In this document: positions 23,925 to 31,379 of the stretch, in pieces
Layout: each line of letters starts with the position of its first letter
How positions within the stretch are numbered: the first letter of the stretch is position 1
DNA from: Sphaerisporangium melleum
Lineage (GTDB): Bacteria; Actinomycetota; Actinomycetes; Streptosporangiales; Streptosporangiaceae
Assembly (NCBI RefSeq): GCF_014646695.1
Contig: NZ_BMNT01000002.1
Location: 250,930 to 292,948 of the forward strand
Reading direction: 5' to 3'
DNA: 42,019 bases
The notes under the pieces: model-generated
Told to the model about the DNA's origin: nothing
Database searches by the model: none
The model's input: only the letters and a program-made list of their open reading frames with translations
Translations under genes and position numbers: made by a program

Positions 23925-25673
23925 GTGCAGAAGGTGCTTATCGCCAATCGCGGCGAGATAGCGGTGCGAATCGCCCGGGCATGCAAGGACGCAGGGCTCA
24001 TCGGCGTGGCGGTGTACGCCGACCAGGACCTCGACGCGCTGCACGTGCGCATGACCGACGAGGCGTACGCCCTTGGCGGGCAGACGCCTGCGGAGACCTA
24101 CCTGGACATCGGCAAGCTGCTGCGCATCGCGGCCGAGTCCGGCGCGGACGCCGTCCACCCGGGATACGGCTTCCTCGCGGAGAACGCCGAGTTCGCCAAG
24201 GCCGTCATCGACGCCGGCCTCACCTGGATCGGGCCGCCGCCTTCGGCGATCACCGCGCTCGGCGACAAGGTCGCCGCCCGGCACATCGCCCAGGCCGTCG
24301 GCGCCCCGCTGGTCGCCGGCACGCCCGACCCGGTGTCGGGGGTGGAGGAGGTCGTGGCCTTCGCGGCCGAGCACGGCCTGCCCATCGCGATCAAGGCCGC
24401 GTTCGGCGGCGGCGGGCGCGGGCTGAAGGTCGCGCGCACGATGGAGGAGATCCCCGACCTGTACGAGTCGGCGGTGCGCGAGGCCGTCACCGCGTTCGGG
24501 CGTGGCGAGTGCTTCGTCGAGCGCTACCTGGACCGTCCCCGGCACGTCGAGACGCAGTGCCTGGCCGACCGCTACGGCAACGTCGTGGTGGTCTCCACCC
24601 GCGACTGCTCGCTCCAGCGGCGCCACCAGAAGCTCGTGGAGGAGGCCCCGGCGCCGTTCCTCACCGGCGAGCAGCTCGACCTGCTCTACTCCTCCTCCAA
24701 GGCCATCCTGAAGGAGGCCGGCTACGTCGGCGCGGGCACCTGCGAGTTCCTCGTCGGCCAGGACGGCACCATCTCCTTCCTGGAGGTCAACACCCGCCTG
24801 CAGGTCGAGCACCCGGTGAGCGAAGAGGTCACCGGCATCGACCTCGTACGCGAGATGTTCCGCGTCGCGGACGGCGAGCCGATCGGGTATGACGACCCGG
24901 AGGTGCGCGGCCACTCCATCGAGTTCCGGATCAACGCCGAGGACGCCGGCCGCAACTTCCTGCCCGCCCCCGGCACGCTGACCGCGATGCGCGCCCCCGC
25001 CGGGCCCGGTGTGCGCCTGGACGCCGGCTACGAGGCGGGTATGACCGTGCCGCAGTCGTTCGACTCCCTGATCGCCAAGCTGGTCGTCACCGGCCGCACC
25101 CGCGAGGAGGCCCTGGCCCGCTCGCGGCGCGCGCTGGAGGAGTTCGTCGTCGAGGGCATGCCGACCGTCCTGCCGTTCCACCGGGCCGTCGTCTCCGACC
25201 CCGCGTTCACCGGCGAGCCGTTCACCGTGCACACCCGCTGGATCGAGACGGAGTTCACCGGCGCGATCGAGCCCTACGCCGGGGAGACCGCGACCGAGGA
25301 GCCCGTCGAGCGCGAGCGCGTGGTCGTCGAGGTCGGCGGCAAGCGCCTTGAGGTCGTGCTGCCCGCCTCCGCGGGGATGTCCCGGCCGTCGTCCGCCGCG
25401 CCCAAGAAGCCCTCGCGCCGGGCCGCCGGCAAGGGTCCCGCGGCGGCCGCCGGCGGAGACGCCCTGGTCAGCCCGATGCAGGGCACGATCGTCAAGGTGG
25501 CCGTCTCCGACGGTGACGTCGTCCAGGCGGGCGACACGATCGTGGTGCTGGAGGCCATGAAGATGGAGCAGCCGCTCACCGCGCACAAGGCCGGCACGGT
25601 CAGCGGGCTGTCGGCGACCGTCGGCCAGACGGTCACGGCGGGCGCGGCGATCTGTGAGATCAAGGAGGGCTGA
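23925..25673 (+). CDS. accA: Acyl-CoA carboxylase alpha subunit (biotin carboxylase + biotin carrier)
   Basis: The protein has 582 residues from a GTG with an AAGGGA site. Residues 1-445 are biotin carboxylase: N-terminal [30 protein letters not shown], the ATP-grasp loop [40 protein letters not shown]. Residues about 465-505 are a Pro/Lys/Ala linker. Residues 510-582 are the biotin carrier, with biotinyl-lysine K546 in EAMKMEQ. It makes carboxybiotin for the beta subunit. The beta and epsilon subunits at the left edge are the likely partners, though 22.9 kb away. Confidence 0.95.
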   Translation: MQKVLIANRGEIAVRIARACKDAGLIGVAVYADQDLDALHVRMTDEAYALGGQTPAETYLDIGKLLRIAAESGADAVHPGYGFLAENAEFAKAVIDAGLTWIGPPPSAITALGDKVAARHIAQAVGAPLVAGTPDPVSGVEEVVAFAAEHGLPIAIKAAFGGGGRGLKVARTMEEIPDLYESAVREAVTAFGRGECFVERYLDRPRHVETQCLADRYGNVVVVSTRDCSLQRRHQKLVEEAPAPFLTGEQLDLLYSSSKAILKEAGYVGAGTCEFLVGQDGTISFLEVNTRLQVEHPVSEEVTGIDLVREMFRVADGEPIGYDDPEVRGHSIEFRINAEDAGRNFLPAPGTLTAMRAPAGPGVRLDAGYEAGMTVPQSFDSLIAKLVVTGRTREEALARSRRALEEFVVEGMPTVLPFHRAVVSDPAFTGEPFTVHTRWIETEFTGAIEPYAGETATEEPVERERVVVEVGGKRLEVVLPASAGMSRPSSAAPKKPSRRAAGKGPAAAAGGDALVSPMQGTIVKVAVSDGDVVQAGDTIVVLEAMKMEQPLTAHKAGTVSGLSATVGQTVTAGAAICEIKEG

Positions 25674-25746
25674 GCCCTGCGGCTGCGGGGTTTTCCGGTA
25701 CGTATGAAGATACGGTTGCGTACCGAGGAACTCTGACGATTCGCCA

Positions 25747-25764
25747 TTCGTCCTGTAGGACGAA
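25747..25764 (+). promoter_or_regulatory. Palindrome abutting the ribosome site of the TPM-like gene
   Basis: TTCGTCCTGTAGGACGAA (8-base arms, 2-base centre) runs directly into the GAAGGAGG ribosome site (to 25769) of the gene that starts at 25779. It may be a repressor site or an RNA structure that limits access to the ribosome site. Confidence 0.5.
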
Positions 25765-25778
25765 GGAGGCATAAAGCC

Positions 25779-27179
25779 GTGACCACTGATTCGAAGCGCC
25801 GCGTGTCCGCCATGCTGGTGGGCGCGCTGGCCGCACTGCTGACGCTGTTCGCGGCGGCTCCCGCGGCCCTGGCCGCGGCCCCGCCCGACCCGAACGCGAT
25901 CATGGCCGCTTGGAAGACCGGCGACCCCGTGTACGTCGGGCCGGGCGTGAAGCTCGACTCCGGCCAGATCTCCGGCATCCGGGACGCCGTCAAGGGCGCC
26001 GACAGCCGGATCTACGTCGCCGCCCTGGCCGACGGCAGCGTCACGACCGACGCCCAGGCCGGCCAGTTGATCACCGCCCTCGGCCAGGCGCTCGACCTGG
26101 AGAACCGCCCGGCGTCCACGATCGCCGTCCTCGACGGCAACTCGCTGTTCGCCGGCTCCAAGTCGATCAAGAAGCGCGGCCTGGCCGCCCAGCTCGCGAA
26201 CGCGGCGACCAGCAACAACAGCGACGTCGTCACCGGCATGCAGGACTTCGTGAACCGGGTCGACAAGGCCGTCGGCGGTGACTCAAGCGGCGCGCTGAAG
26301 TCCGGCAGCGCCGCGGGCGGCGGCGGTGGCGGCGGCGTCCTCATCGGCATCCTCGTGCTGGCCCTGGCCGGTGGCCTCGGCATCTTCTTCATCTCGCGCC
26401 GGCAGCGCCGCAAGCGCGAGGAGAAGGAGGCCGCGGAGCTGGCGGCGGTCAAGCAGACCGTCGAAGAGGACGTCACCAAGTTCGGCGAAGAGATCACCGG
26501 GCTCGACCTCGACGTCAAGGTGTCCGACAACTCCGCCACGACCGGGGACGACTGGCAGCGCGCCCTCGACTCCTACGAGCGGGCCAAGACCCAGCTCACC
26601 GAGGTCAAGCGCGCCGACGACCTGCGCGGCGTGACCACCACCCTGGAGGAGGGGCGCTACGCCCTCGCCTGCGTCAAGGCCCGGGTGAACCACGAGCCGC
26701 TGCCCGAGCGGCGCGCCCCCTGCTTCTTCAACCCGCAGCACGGCCCGTCCGTCCGCGACGTCGTCTGGGCCCCGCCCGGCGGCGCCCCGCGCCAGGTGCC
26801 GGCCTGCGCGTCCGACGCCCAGCGCATCGATCAGGGCTTCGACCCGCAGATGCGCGAGGTCATGGTGGACGGCCACCGCCGGCCCTACTGGGACGCCGGC
26901 CCGGCCTACGCCCCCTACGCCTCCGGCTACTACGGCGGCTTCGGCGGCGACCTGATGACCGGCATGCTCATCGGCACCGTGCTCGGCAGCTCGTTCGGCG
27001 GCTTCGGCTTCGGCGGCTATGGCGGTTACGGCTCCGGGTACGACGCCGGGTACGCCCAGGGCGCCGAGTCCGCGGGCGGCGGCGACTGGGGCGGTGGCGG
27101 CGGCGACTTCGGCGGAGGCGGCGACTGGGGTGGCGGTGGCGACTTCGGTGGCGGCGACTTCGGCGGAGGCGACTGGTAG
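25779..27179 (+). CDS. TPM-like membrane protein with Gly-rich tail
   Basis: The protein has 466 residues. A signal peptide (1-33) precedes an outer domain (about 40-165, PVYVGPGVKLDSGQISGIRDAVKGADSRIYVAAL...) similar in pattern to TPM-type domains. A poly-Gly stretch leads to a membrane helix at about 186-206. The cytosolic part starts with a charged module (208-303: EEDVTKFGEEITGLDLDVKV...DWQRALDSYERAKTQL...) shared with the pentapeptide protein at 30089. Next is a two-cysteine segment (C315, C343: CFFNPQHGPS...VPACASDA) and a tail of Gly-Gly-Asp-Trp/Phe repeats. The GTG start has a strong GAAGGAGG site. It follows accA by 105 bases. Function is unknown; the membrane topology (outer domain, one helix, inner tail) is inference. 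Confidence 0.78.
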   Translation: MTTDSKRRVSAMLVGALAALLTLFAAAPAALAAAPPDPNAIMAAWKTGDPVYVGPGVKLDSGQISGIRDAVKGADSRIYVAALADGSVTTDAQAGQLITALGQALDLENRPASTIAVLDGNSLFAGSKSIKKRGLAAQLANAATSNNSDVVTGMQDFVNRVDKAVGGDSSGALKSGSAAGGGGGGGVLIGILVLALAGGLGIFFISRRQRRKREEKEAAELAAVKQTVEEDVTKFGEEITGLDLDVKVSDNSATTGDDWQRALDSYERAKTQLTEVKRADDLRGVTTTLEEGRYALACVKARVNHEPLPERRAPCFFNPQHGPSVRDVVWAPPGGAPRQVPACASDAQRIDQGFDPQMREVMVDGHRRPYWDAGPAYAPYASGYYGGFGGDLMTGMLIGTVLGSSFGGFGFGGYGGYGSGYDAGYAQGAESAGGGDWGGGGGDFGGGGDWGGGGDFGGGDFGGGDW

Positions 27180-27270
27180 AGCCTGTCCCGGCACATCCTT
27201 CTTCGGCGAGAGCCCCGGCGCGCCCCTTCCCTTCTAGTGGTCGTCGCAACACCCCAGCTCGGGGAGTGCG

Positions 27271-27540
27271 ATGGACTTCGAAATCCGCAAGATCCGATCC
27301 TCTCAGGGGCCGAAGAAGCCGACCGCAGAGCGGGGGGAATACTTCCGCCTTATGGATCAAGGCTTCAGCAGCTATGAGGCGTGCCGGGTCGTCGGGATCA
27401 ACCGGCGGACCGGCAAGCGGTGGCGCAACGGCTGGGCGCCGAACAAGTCCAACAAGAAGGGGGCACCACCGGTCAAACGACCGGTGGTGCCCCCTTCTGG
27501 CGCGTCCGGCTACCTGCGCGAAGACGAGCTGATCCCTATC
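27271..27540 (+). pseudogene. N-terminal fragment of IS30-family transposase
   Basis: About 90 residues match the N-terminal DNA-binding part of actinobacterial IS30 transposases: PTAERGEYFRLMDQGFSSYEACRVVG, INRRTGKRWRNG, and PPSGASGYLREDE. The family then continues with a second helix-turn-helix and the DDE core, but here similarity ends after REDELIPI and the frame runs on to a stop at 27711 through unrelated sequence. It cannot be an active transposase. Confidence 0.75.
27456..27497. repeat. Perfect 19-base inverted repeat inside the IS30 fragment
   Basis: GAAGGGGGCACCACCGGTC (27456-27474) and its exact reverse complement (27479-27497) flank a 4-base loop AAAC; one further A-T pair extends it. 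The sequence is in frame in the transposase reading (KKGAPPVKRPVVPPSG). Confidence 0.95.
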
Positions 27541-27738
27541 CTGACACCAGTCACGTACGGCGTGGATGTCGACCAGGTCGCGACACAACCGGAACAGCTC
27601 CGACACCGTCAAGACGTCGCCACGGTGCGCGGCCGCGGCGACCTTGGCAAACGCGGGACGCTCCAGCGCCGGGATCCAACCCGCGATGCAGAGCAATGGT
27701 TGATCCGCTGATGTCCGATTTTTCGGGCCGTCGAGCAC
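27540..27738 (-). pseudogene. Unassigned gene fragment
   Basis: On the minus strand about 60 codons read as a well-formed helical peptide (ALERPAFAKVAAAAHRGDVL, then TVSELFRLCRDLVDIHAVRD) with local codon bias. It begins at an in-frame ATG (27738) and is cut by the IS30 fragment. I do not recognise the family; it may be part of another mobile element. Confidence 0.35.
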
Positions 27739-27940
27739 CGCTTCGGCGGCCTGTCGGGAAACCTGCTAATCCCGACACACCCCTTGAGGACCTCAACCCC
27801 CCGTAGAGCAGCTACCTGCCGACTGAGGACGCGCTCGGGACTGGCCCGGGTGGTCCCTGTTCAGCTCCCGATGACGGGCGGACGGCGCTGTGTCAGCCTC
27901 TTTGCCCGGATCTAAGGTGCCCGGAAGGTCGCCATCCCGA

Positions 27941-27984
27941 TACTTGACGACAAATGTCTAGTACTTGATACTGAGCGTCAAGTA
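27941..27984 (+). promoter_or_regulatory. Promoter and three-half-site operator of the HTH-aldo/keto reductase operon
   Basis: Half sites TACTTGA (27941-27947), TACTTGA (27962-27968) and inverted TCAAGTA (27978-27984). The last two make TACTTGA-N9-TCAAGTA. A promoter TTGACG (27944-27949), 17 bases, GATACT (27967-27972) is interlaced with them, so a bound protein would block RNA polymerase. The ATG is at 28000. Confidence 0.6.
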
Positions 27985-27999
27985 GGAGTTGGAGTTGCG

Positions 28000-28521
28000 A
28001 TGGCCGAGGAACTGCCGTCCTGGGGCGAACTGGCCTCCCAGTTGATCGGTCTGGTGGAGGTGCGCCTGCTCGATCCGCTGGAGATCCTTCTGGAGTCACG
28101 CTCGGAGCTGTCACCGGTGCACAGCCGGCTGGCCGAGCGCGCCGGAGCGTGGGCTCTCGCGCTGCTGGGCGAGGACGAGGACCTCGCCCGGCGCACCGCG
28201 ATCCGGCTGGTGATCACTCTCTATCCCAGTGACCACGGCTTCAACCCGCCGCCAGGGTGGTGGCAGACCCCACTCGGCCAGGTCATGGTCCGCAGGGTCG
28301 GCCACCCGGCGGCGGAGGCCGTCTCCTACGCGGTGGCGGGCGCGATGCTCGGCATCACCCGTCAGGGCGTCCACGACCTAGTAACCCGGGGCAAGCTCGA
28401 CCGGCACGAGAGCGGGGGCGTGACGACTGCCTCGGTACAGCGACGAATCACTTCATCCGACGCGCGGGAGACCCGCCCGCGCGCACTACGAGAGGAGGCC
28501 AGCAGTGAGTCAGGAAAGTAA
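28000..28521 (+). CDS. Small helix-turn-helix protein, probable regulator
   Basis: The protein has 173 residues. The middle and end carry an excisionase/MerR-like helix-turn-helix (EAVSYAVAGAMLGITRQGVHDLVTRGKLDRH, about 105-137), in which a DNA-recognition helix follows GITRQGV. The N-terminal 100 residues are helical and acidic with no known domain. The ATG has a GGAG site and overlaps the next gene by 17 bases. With an operator right at its promoter, it is a likely self-repressor that also controls the aldo/keto reductase behind it. The target signal is unknown. Confidence 0.72.
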   Translation: MAEELPSWGELASQLIGLVEVRLLDPLEILLESRSELSPVHSRLAERAGAWALALLGEDEDLARRTAIRLVITLYPSDHGFNPPPGWWQTPLGQVMVRRVGHPAAEAVSYAVAGAMLGITRQGVHDLVTRGKLDRHESGGVTTASVQRRITSSDARETRPRALREEASSESGK

Positions 28522-29437
28522 GCCCGCCGCCACCGCGGGACGGATCCAGCCGGCCAACGGCCTGAGCGTCAACCGGCTCGGCTACGGCGCCATGCAGCTT
28601 CCCGGCCCGATGATCTGGGGCCCGCCTGCGGACAAGGACACCGCGCTGGCGGTGCTATGCCGGGCGGTGGAGCTGGGCGTCGACCACATCGACACCAGCG
28701 ACGCCTACGGCCCGCACATCGCCAACGAACTGATCCGGGAGGCGCTCCACCCGTACCCGGAGAACCTGGTGATCGCCACCAAGGTGGGTGTCGTCCGGGA
28801 CGAGTACAAGACGTTCAATGCCGAAGCCGGCCCCCAGGCCCTCCGCGACCAGGTCGAGGAGAACCTGTCGACCCTTGGCCTGGCGAGGTTGGACCTAGTG
28901 TATCTGCGGGTTGGCGGCGACGGCATGCTGTTTCCCGGCGAGACCCCCTTTGAGGAGTCCTTCGGCGCGCTCGTCCAACTCCAGGAGCGAGGCCTGATCC
29001 GGAATCTTGGGCTGAGCGGTGTCACCGTGGATCAGTTGGAGAAGGCCCGCGAGATGGCCCCGGTGGCGTTCGTGCAGAACCGTTTCCACCTACTCGACCG
29101 GGGCGCGCTGGACGTGTTGCGCTACTGCGAGGACCACGACATCGCGTTCGCGCCGTACTTCCCGATGGTGTCGGGCATGCTGAACCCGGGCATCGACAAA
29201 TCCCAGCTTCCCCCGGGCCTGAGAGTGACCGATGACCAGGAAAAGGCCCTCGATGCGATCGCCGCCCGGCACGGCGCCACCCGCGCCCAGATTGCCCTGG
29301 CGTGGCTGCTGGCGGTGTCCCCGGCAACTGTCTTGATCCCCGGCACCAAGTCCGTCGCCCACCTCGAGGAGAACCTCCGGGCTGGGTTGATCGAGCTGAC
29401 CGGCGACGACATCGCCGAGCTAGACAAGTTCGCCTGA
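28505..29437 (+). CDS. Aldo/keto reductase
   Basis: The protein has 310 residues from a GTG with GGAGG upstream, overlapping the HTH gene. It is a TIM-barrel NADP(H)-dependent oxidoreductase: substrate loop VDHIDTSDAYGP with the catalytic Asp/Tyr (D, Y), Lys in VIATKVGV, and the cofactor end ATVLIPGTKSVAHLEENLRAG. In place of the usual catalytic His of the barrel (...YLxH) it reads LVYLRVGGDG, so the His is missing (Arg/Val there), as in some AKR groups. Substrate unknown. A strong hairpin follows the stop. Confidence 0.92.
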   Translation: MSQESKPAATAGRIQPANGLSVNRLGYGAMQLPGPMIWGPPADKDTALAVLCRAVELGVDHIDTSDAYGPHIANELIREALHPYPENLVIATKVGVVRDEYKTFNAEAGPQALRDQVEENLSTLGLARLDLVYLRVGGDGMLFPGETPFEESFGALVQLQERGLIRNLGLSGVTVDQLEKAREMAPVAFVQNRFHLLDRGALDVLRYCEDHDIAFAPYFPMVSGMLNPGIDKSQLPPGLRVTDDQEKALDAIAARHGATRAQIALAWLLAVSPATVLIPGTKSVAHLEENLRAGLIELTGDDIAELDKFA

Positions 29438-29443
29438 TCGCGC

Positions 29444-29478
29444 ACGTTTGCGGGCGCCCGAGGCGACGCCGCAAACGT
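29444..29478 (+). terminator. Hairpin after the aldo/keto reductase gene
   Basis: ACGTTTGCGG (29444-29453) and CCGCAAACGT (29469-29478) are exact inverted repeats with a 15-base loop, 6 bases after the stop codon. No T run. Confidence 0.65.
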
Positions 29479-29479
29479 C

Positions 29480-29790
29480 AGGCAGACAGGCACGCCTGGT
29501 GGTCCTCGCCGCCGACCACCTGTTCGGCGAGATCCCGCTGCCCGACACCGCCACAGCCGGGTGGCAGGACGCCGCCGCGTCGCTGGCGCCATGGAGCCTA
29601 TGCCATGGTCGTGCGGCGCACTACTGGTCGATCCCGGCGATGAGCACGCACCTCATCCACGGCGCCTACAAGGCCCGCTTCGACGAACAATCCCTAAATA
29701 ATCTACAAGTCGGCGGGGTTCACCCAAGCCGAGATCGACCAGGCGGCCGCTACCGTCAGGCACCCACCGGTCGCAGGCCGGTGAGCACCA
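29480..29790 (+). pseudogene. Unassigned decayed gene fragment
   Basis: One frame gives a natural-looking peptide (LVVLAADHLFGEIPLPDT, WQDAAASLAPWSLCHGRAAH). After about 29690 a neighbouring frame gives SAGFTQAEIDQAAATVRHPP, also natural-looking, so a frameshift or junction is likely near an AT-rich point at 29690-29710. No start site. Family not recognised. Confidence 0.4.
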
Positions 29791-29857
29791 GCGTGTCACC
29801 GATGAAGCCATAGCCCACCGGACCGAAGGACCGAACGATCATGAAAATTCCCGCCGT

Positions 29858-29937
29858 CCAGGTGTGATCGGCGCCGGGTCGGCGGGTCGTGGTACGCCGA
29901 TGCCGGCGCCGGCTACGGCGTCCGGCCGGTCGACGTT
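29858..29937 (+). repeat. Dispersed hairpin repeat, copy B
   Basis: Best-formed copy: CGGCGCCGG followed by GTCGGCG pairs with CGCCGAT (one G-T pair) and CCGGCGCCG downstream, a stem of 16 pairs with one bulged base and a loop of about 10. It has the opposite orientation to copies A and C. Confidence 0.78.
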
Positions 29938-30088
29938 CATGGACAGCCCACCAGCGCCTTGCCTCCGGCCACCGGGCCGGATCTCCGTCCTCGCGTGCCT
30001 TCGCGTGGGAAAGCGATCTGCAAGGCGGGTGCAACCCCGCGTATATGATCAGCTGCCAGACTCGGCGCAGTAGTCGAGGAGGCTTGCG

Positions 30089-31366
30089 TTGCGTTCCATC
30101 CCCCTGGCCCTGATCTCCGGGCTGTTCCTGCTCGCCGTCCCTGCCGTACCGGCGTCGGCGGCGTCCACGCCAGCGACGGCTGCGCTCGCGGCATCGGCAC
30201 GGCACGCCGTGGTGCCGACGCTCCCGGCCTCCGCGCGCGGGCCGCTCGCGGCGCCGTGCCGCCCCGGGTCGGGCCTCAAGCTGCGCGGCAAGGACTTCAC
30301 CGGCGGTGCCGCCCTTCCCGACAACCTGCGCTGCGCGGACCTGACCGGCGCCAAGCTGGACGAGGTCGACTTCACTCAGAAGGATCTGACCGGGGCGATT
30401 CTCCGCAAGGCGTCGATGAAGGAGGCCGACTTCACCCAGGCCCACCTGGAGTACGCCGACCTGACCGGCGCCGACCTGACCAAGGCCGATCTCGGGCAGT
30501 TGCACGCCAAGCACGCCACGCTGCGGGACGCGATCCTGGAGGACACCGAGGGCGGGCAGGCCGAGTTGCCGCATGCCGACCTCACCGGCGCGAAGATGGC
30601 GCGGGCCGAGCTGACCCAGGCCGATCTGACCGACGCCAAGCTGGTCGGCGCCGACCTGGAGGACGCCACCCTCGGCCAGGTGCAGGCGAGGAAGGCCGAC
30701 TTCACCCGGGCCAAGATGGAGGACGTGAAGCTGGGGCAGGCCAGGCTGCAGTTCGCGTCGTTCAAGGGCGCCGACCTGACCGAGGCGGAGTTCACCCAGG
30801 CCGAACTGGAGGGCGCCGACCTGCACGGGGCCACCGTGGAGCGCGCCTCGTTCATCCAGGCGGACGACCTGAACCTCGCGGGGGCGCTCGGCGAGCCGGT
30901 GAACGTCCCGGATGACGCGGTCGGCGACACCGAGGACCTGCCGGAGGATGTCGCCGGCACCGGCACCGGCGGTGACGGGGTGCCGGCGGCGCAGCGCGGC
31001 AAGAGCGGGCTCGGCCTGGTGCTGGTGATCCTGGCCGGTGCCGGGCTCAGCATGACCCTGATCTTCTGGGGCCTGTCGTACCGGCGCAGGACCGAGCGGG
31101 CCGCGCGGTTCGCCGAGGCCCGGCGGGCGGCCGAGGAGCAGGTCATCAGGCTGGGCGAGGAGATCGACGCGCTCGACTTCGACTACAAGATCAACCACAT
31201 GACGTCCGGCAGCGTGGACCAGGACTGGCGGCGCGCGCTGGACGCCTACGAGGCGGCGAAGCACTCGCTGGGCACGGCCCGCTCGGAGCCCGAGCTGGCG
31301 GGGGTGGCGGCGGCGCTGTACCACGGCCGCGACGCCCTCGGCCGCGTCCGCTCCCGCATGACCTGA
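30089..31366 (+). CDS. Membrane-anchored pentapeptide-repeat protein
   Basis: The protein has 425 residues from a TTG with a GAGGAGG site 6 bases upstream. Residues 1-25 are a signal peptide. Residues about 65-265 are pentapeptide repeats of A(D/N)LxG type (CADLTGAKLDEVDFTQKDLTG, YADLTGADLTKADLGQ, HADLTGAKMARAELTQADLTD), about 35 units, expected to fold as a right-handed beta helix outside the membrane. Residues 266-300 are an acidic Gly-rich linker and 307-330 a membrane helix. Residues 332-422 are a cytosolic module shared with the TPM-like protein at 25779. Such repeats can mimic DNA or form scaffolds; here the secreted location argues for a wall or surface role. Confidence 0.82.
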   Translation: MRSIPLALISGLFLLAVPAVPASAASTPATAALAASARHAVVPTLPASARGPLAAPCRPGSGLKLRGKDFTGGAALPDNLRCADLTGAKLDEVDFTQKDLTGAILRKASMKEADFTQAHLEYADLTGADLTKADLGQLHAKHATLRDAILEDTEGGQAELPHADLTGAKMARAELTQADLTDAKLVGADLEDATLGQVQARKADFTRAKMEDVKLGQARLQFASFKGADLTEAEFTQAELEGADLHGATVERASFIQADDLNLAGALGEPVNVPDDAVGDTEDLPEDVAGTGTGGDGVPAAQRGKSGLGLVLVILAGAGLSMTLIFWGLSYRRRTERAARFAEARRAAEEQVIRLGEEIDALDFDYKINHMTSGSVDQDWRRALDAYEAAKHSLGTARSEPELAGVAAALYHGRDALGRVRSRMT

Positions 31367-31379
31367 GCCGGCCTGCGCC

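Larger units (their letters stand above)
27235..27540 (+). mobile_element. Truncated IS30-family insertion element, left end
   Basis: From the probable left end (TGGTCGTCGCAACACC, about 27238) the element runs through the 5' third of an IS30-type transposase and stops abruptly near 27540. The right end and catalytic DDE part are missing. Confidence 0.65.
27180..27999. other. Mobile-element debris and regulator promoter
   Basis: The region holds the left part of an IS30-type element (27235-27540), a minus-strand gene piece (27540-27738), about 200 bases with nothing recognised (27740-27930), and the operator/promoter of the HTH gene (27941-27984). Confidence 0.6.
29438..30088. other. Intergenic region with terminator, gene relic and repeat copy B
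   Basis: Holds the hairpin after the reductase (29444-29478), a decayed gene piece (29480-29790) and hairpin repeat copy B (29858-29937). 29940-30075 shows nothing recognised except the ribosome site of the pentapeptide gene. Confidence 0.6.

Noticed and set aside
23778-25772. Minus-strand frame of 664 codons
   Set aside because: Antisense of the acyl-CoA carboxylase alpha gene; no recognisable protein features.
29864-30073. Small gene sharing IGAGSAGRGT and MPAPAT with a minus-strand frame at 4.5 kb
   Set aside because: The shared peptide comes from the DNA hairpin repeat read in the same frame; flanking sequence does not match and copy C does not keep it.
30000-30080. Riboswitch before the pentapeptide gene
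   Set aside because: Short GC stems and a GGTGCAACCCCGC stretch caught the eye, but no known class fits its conserved parts.
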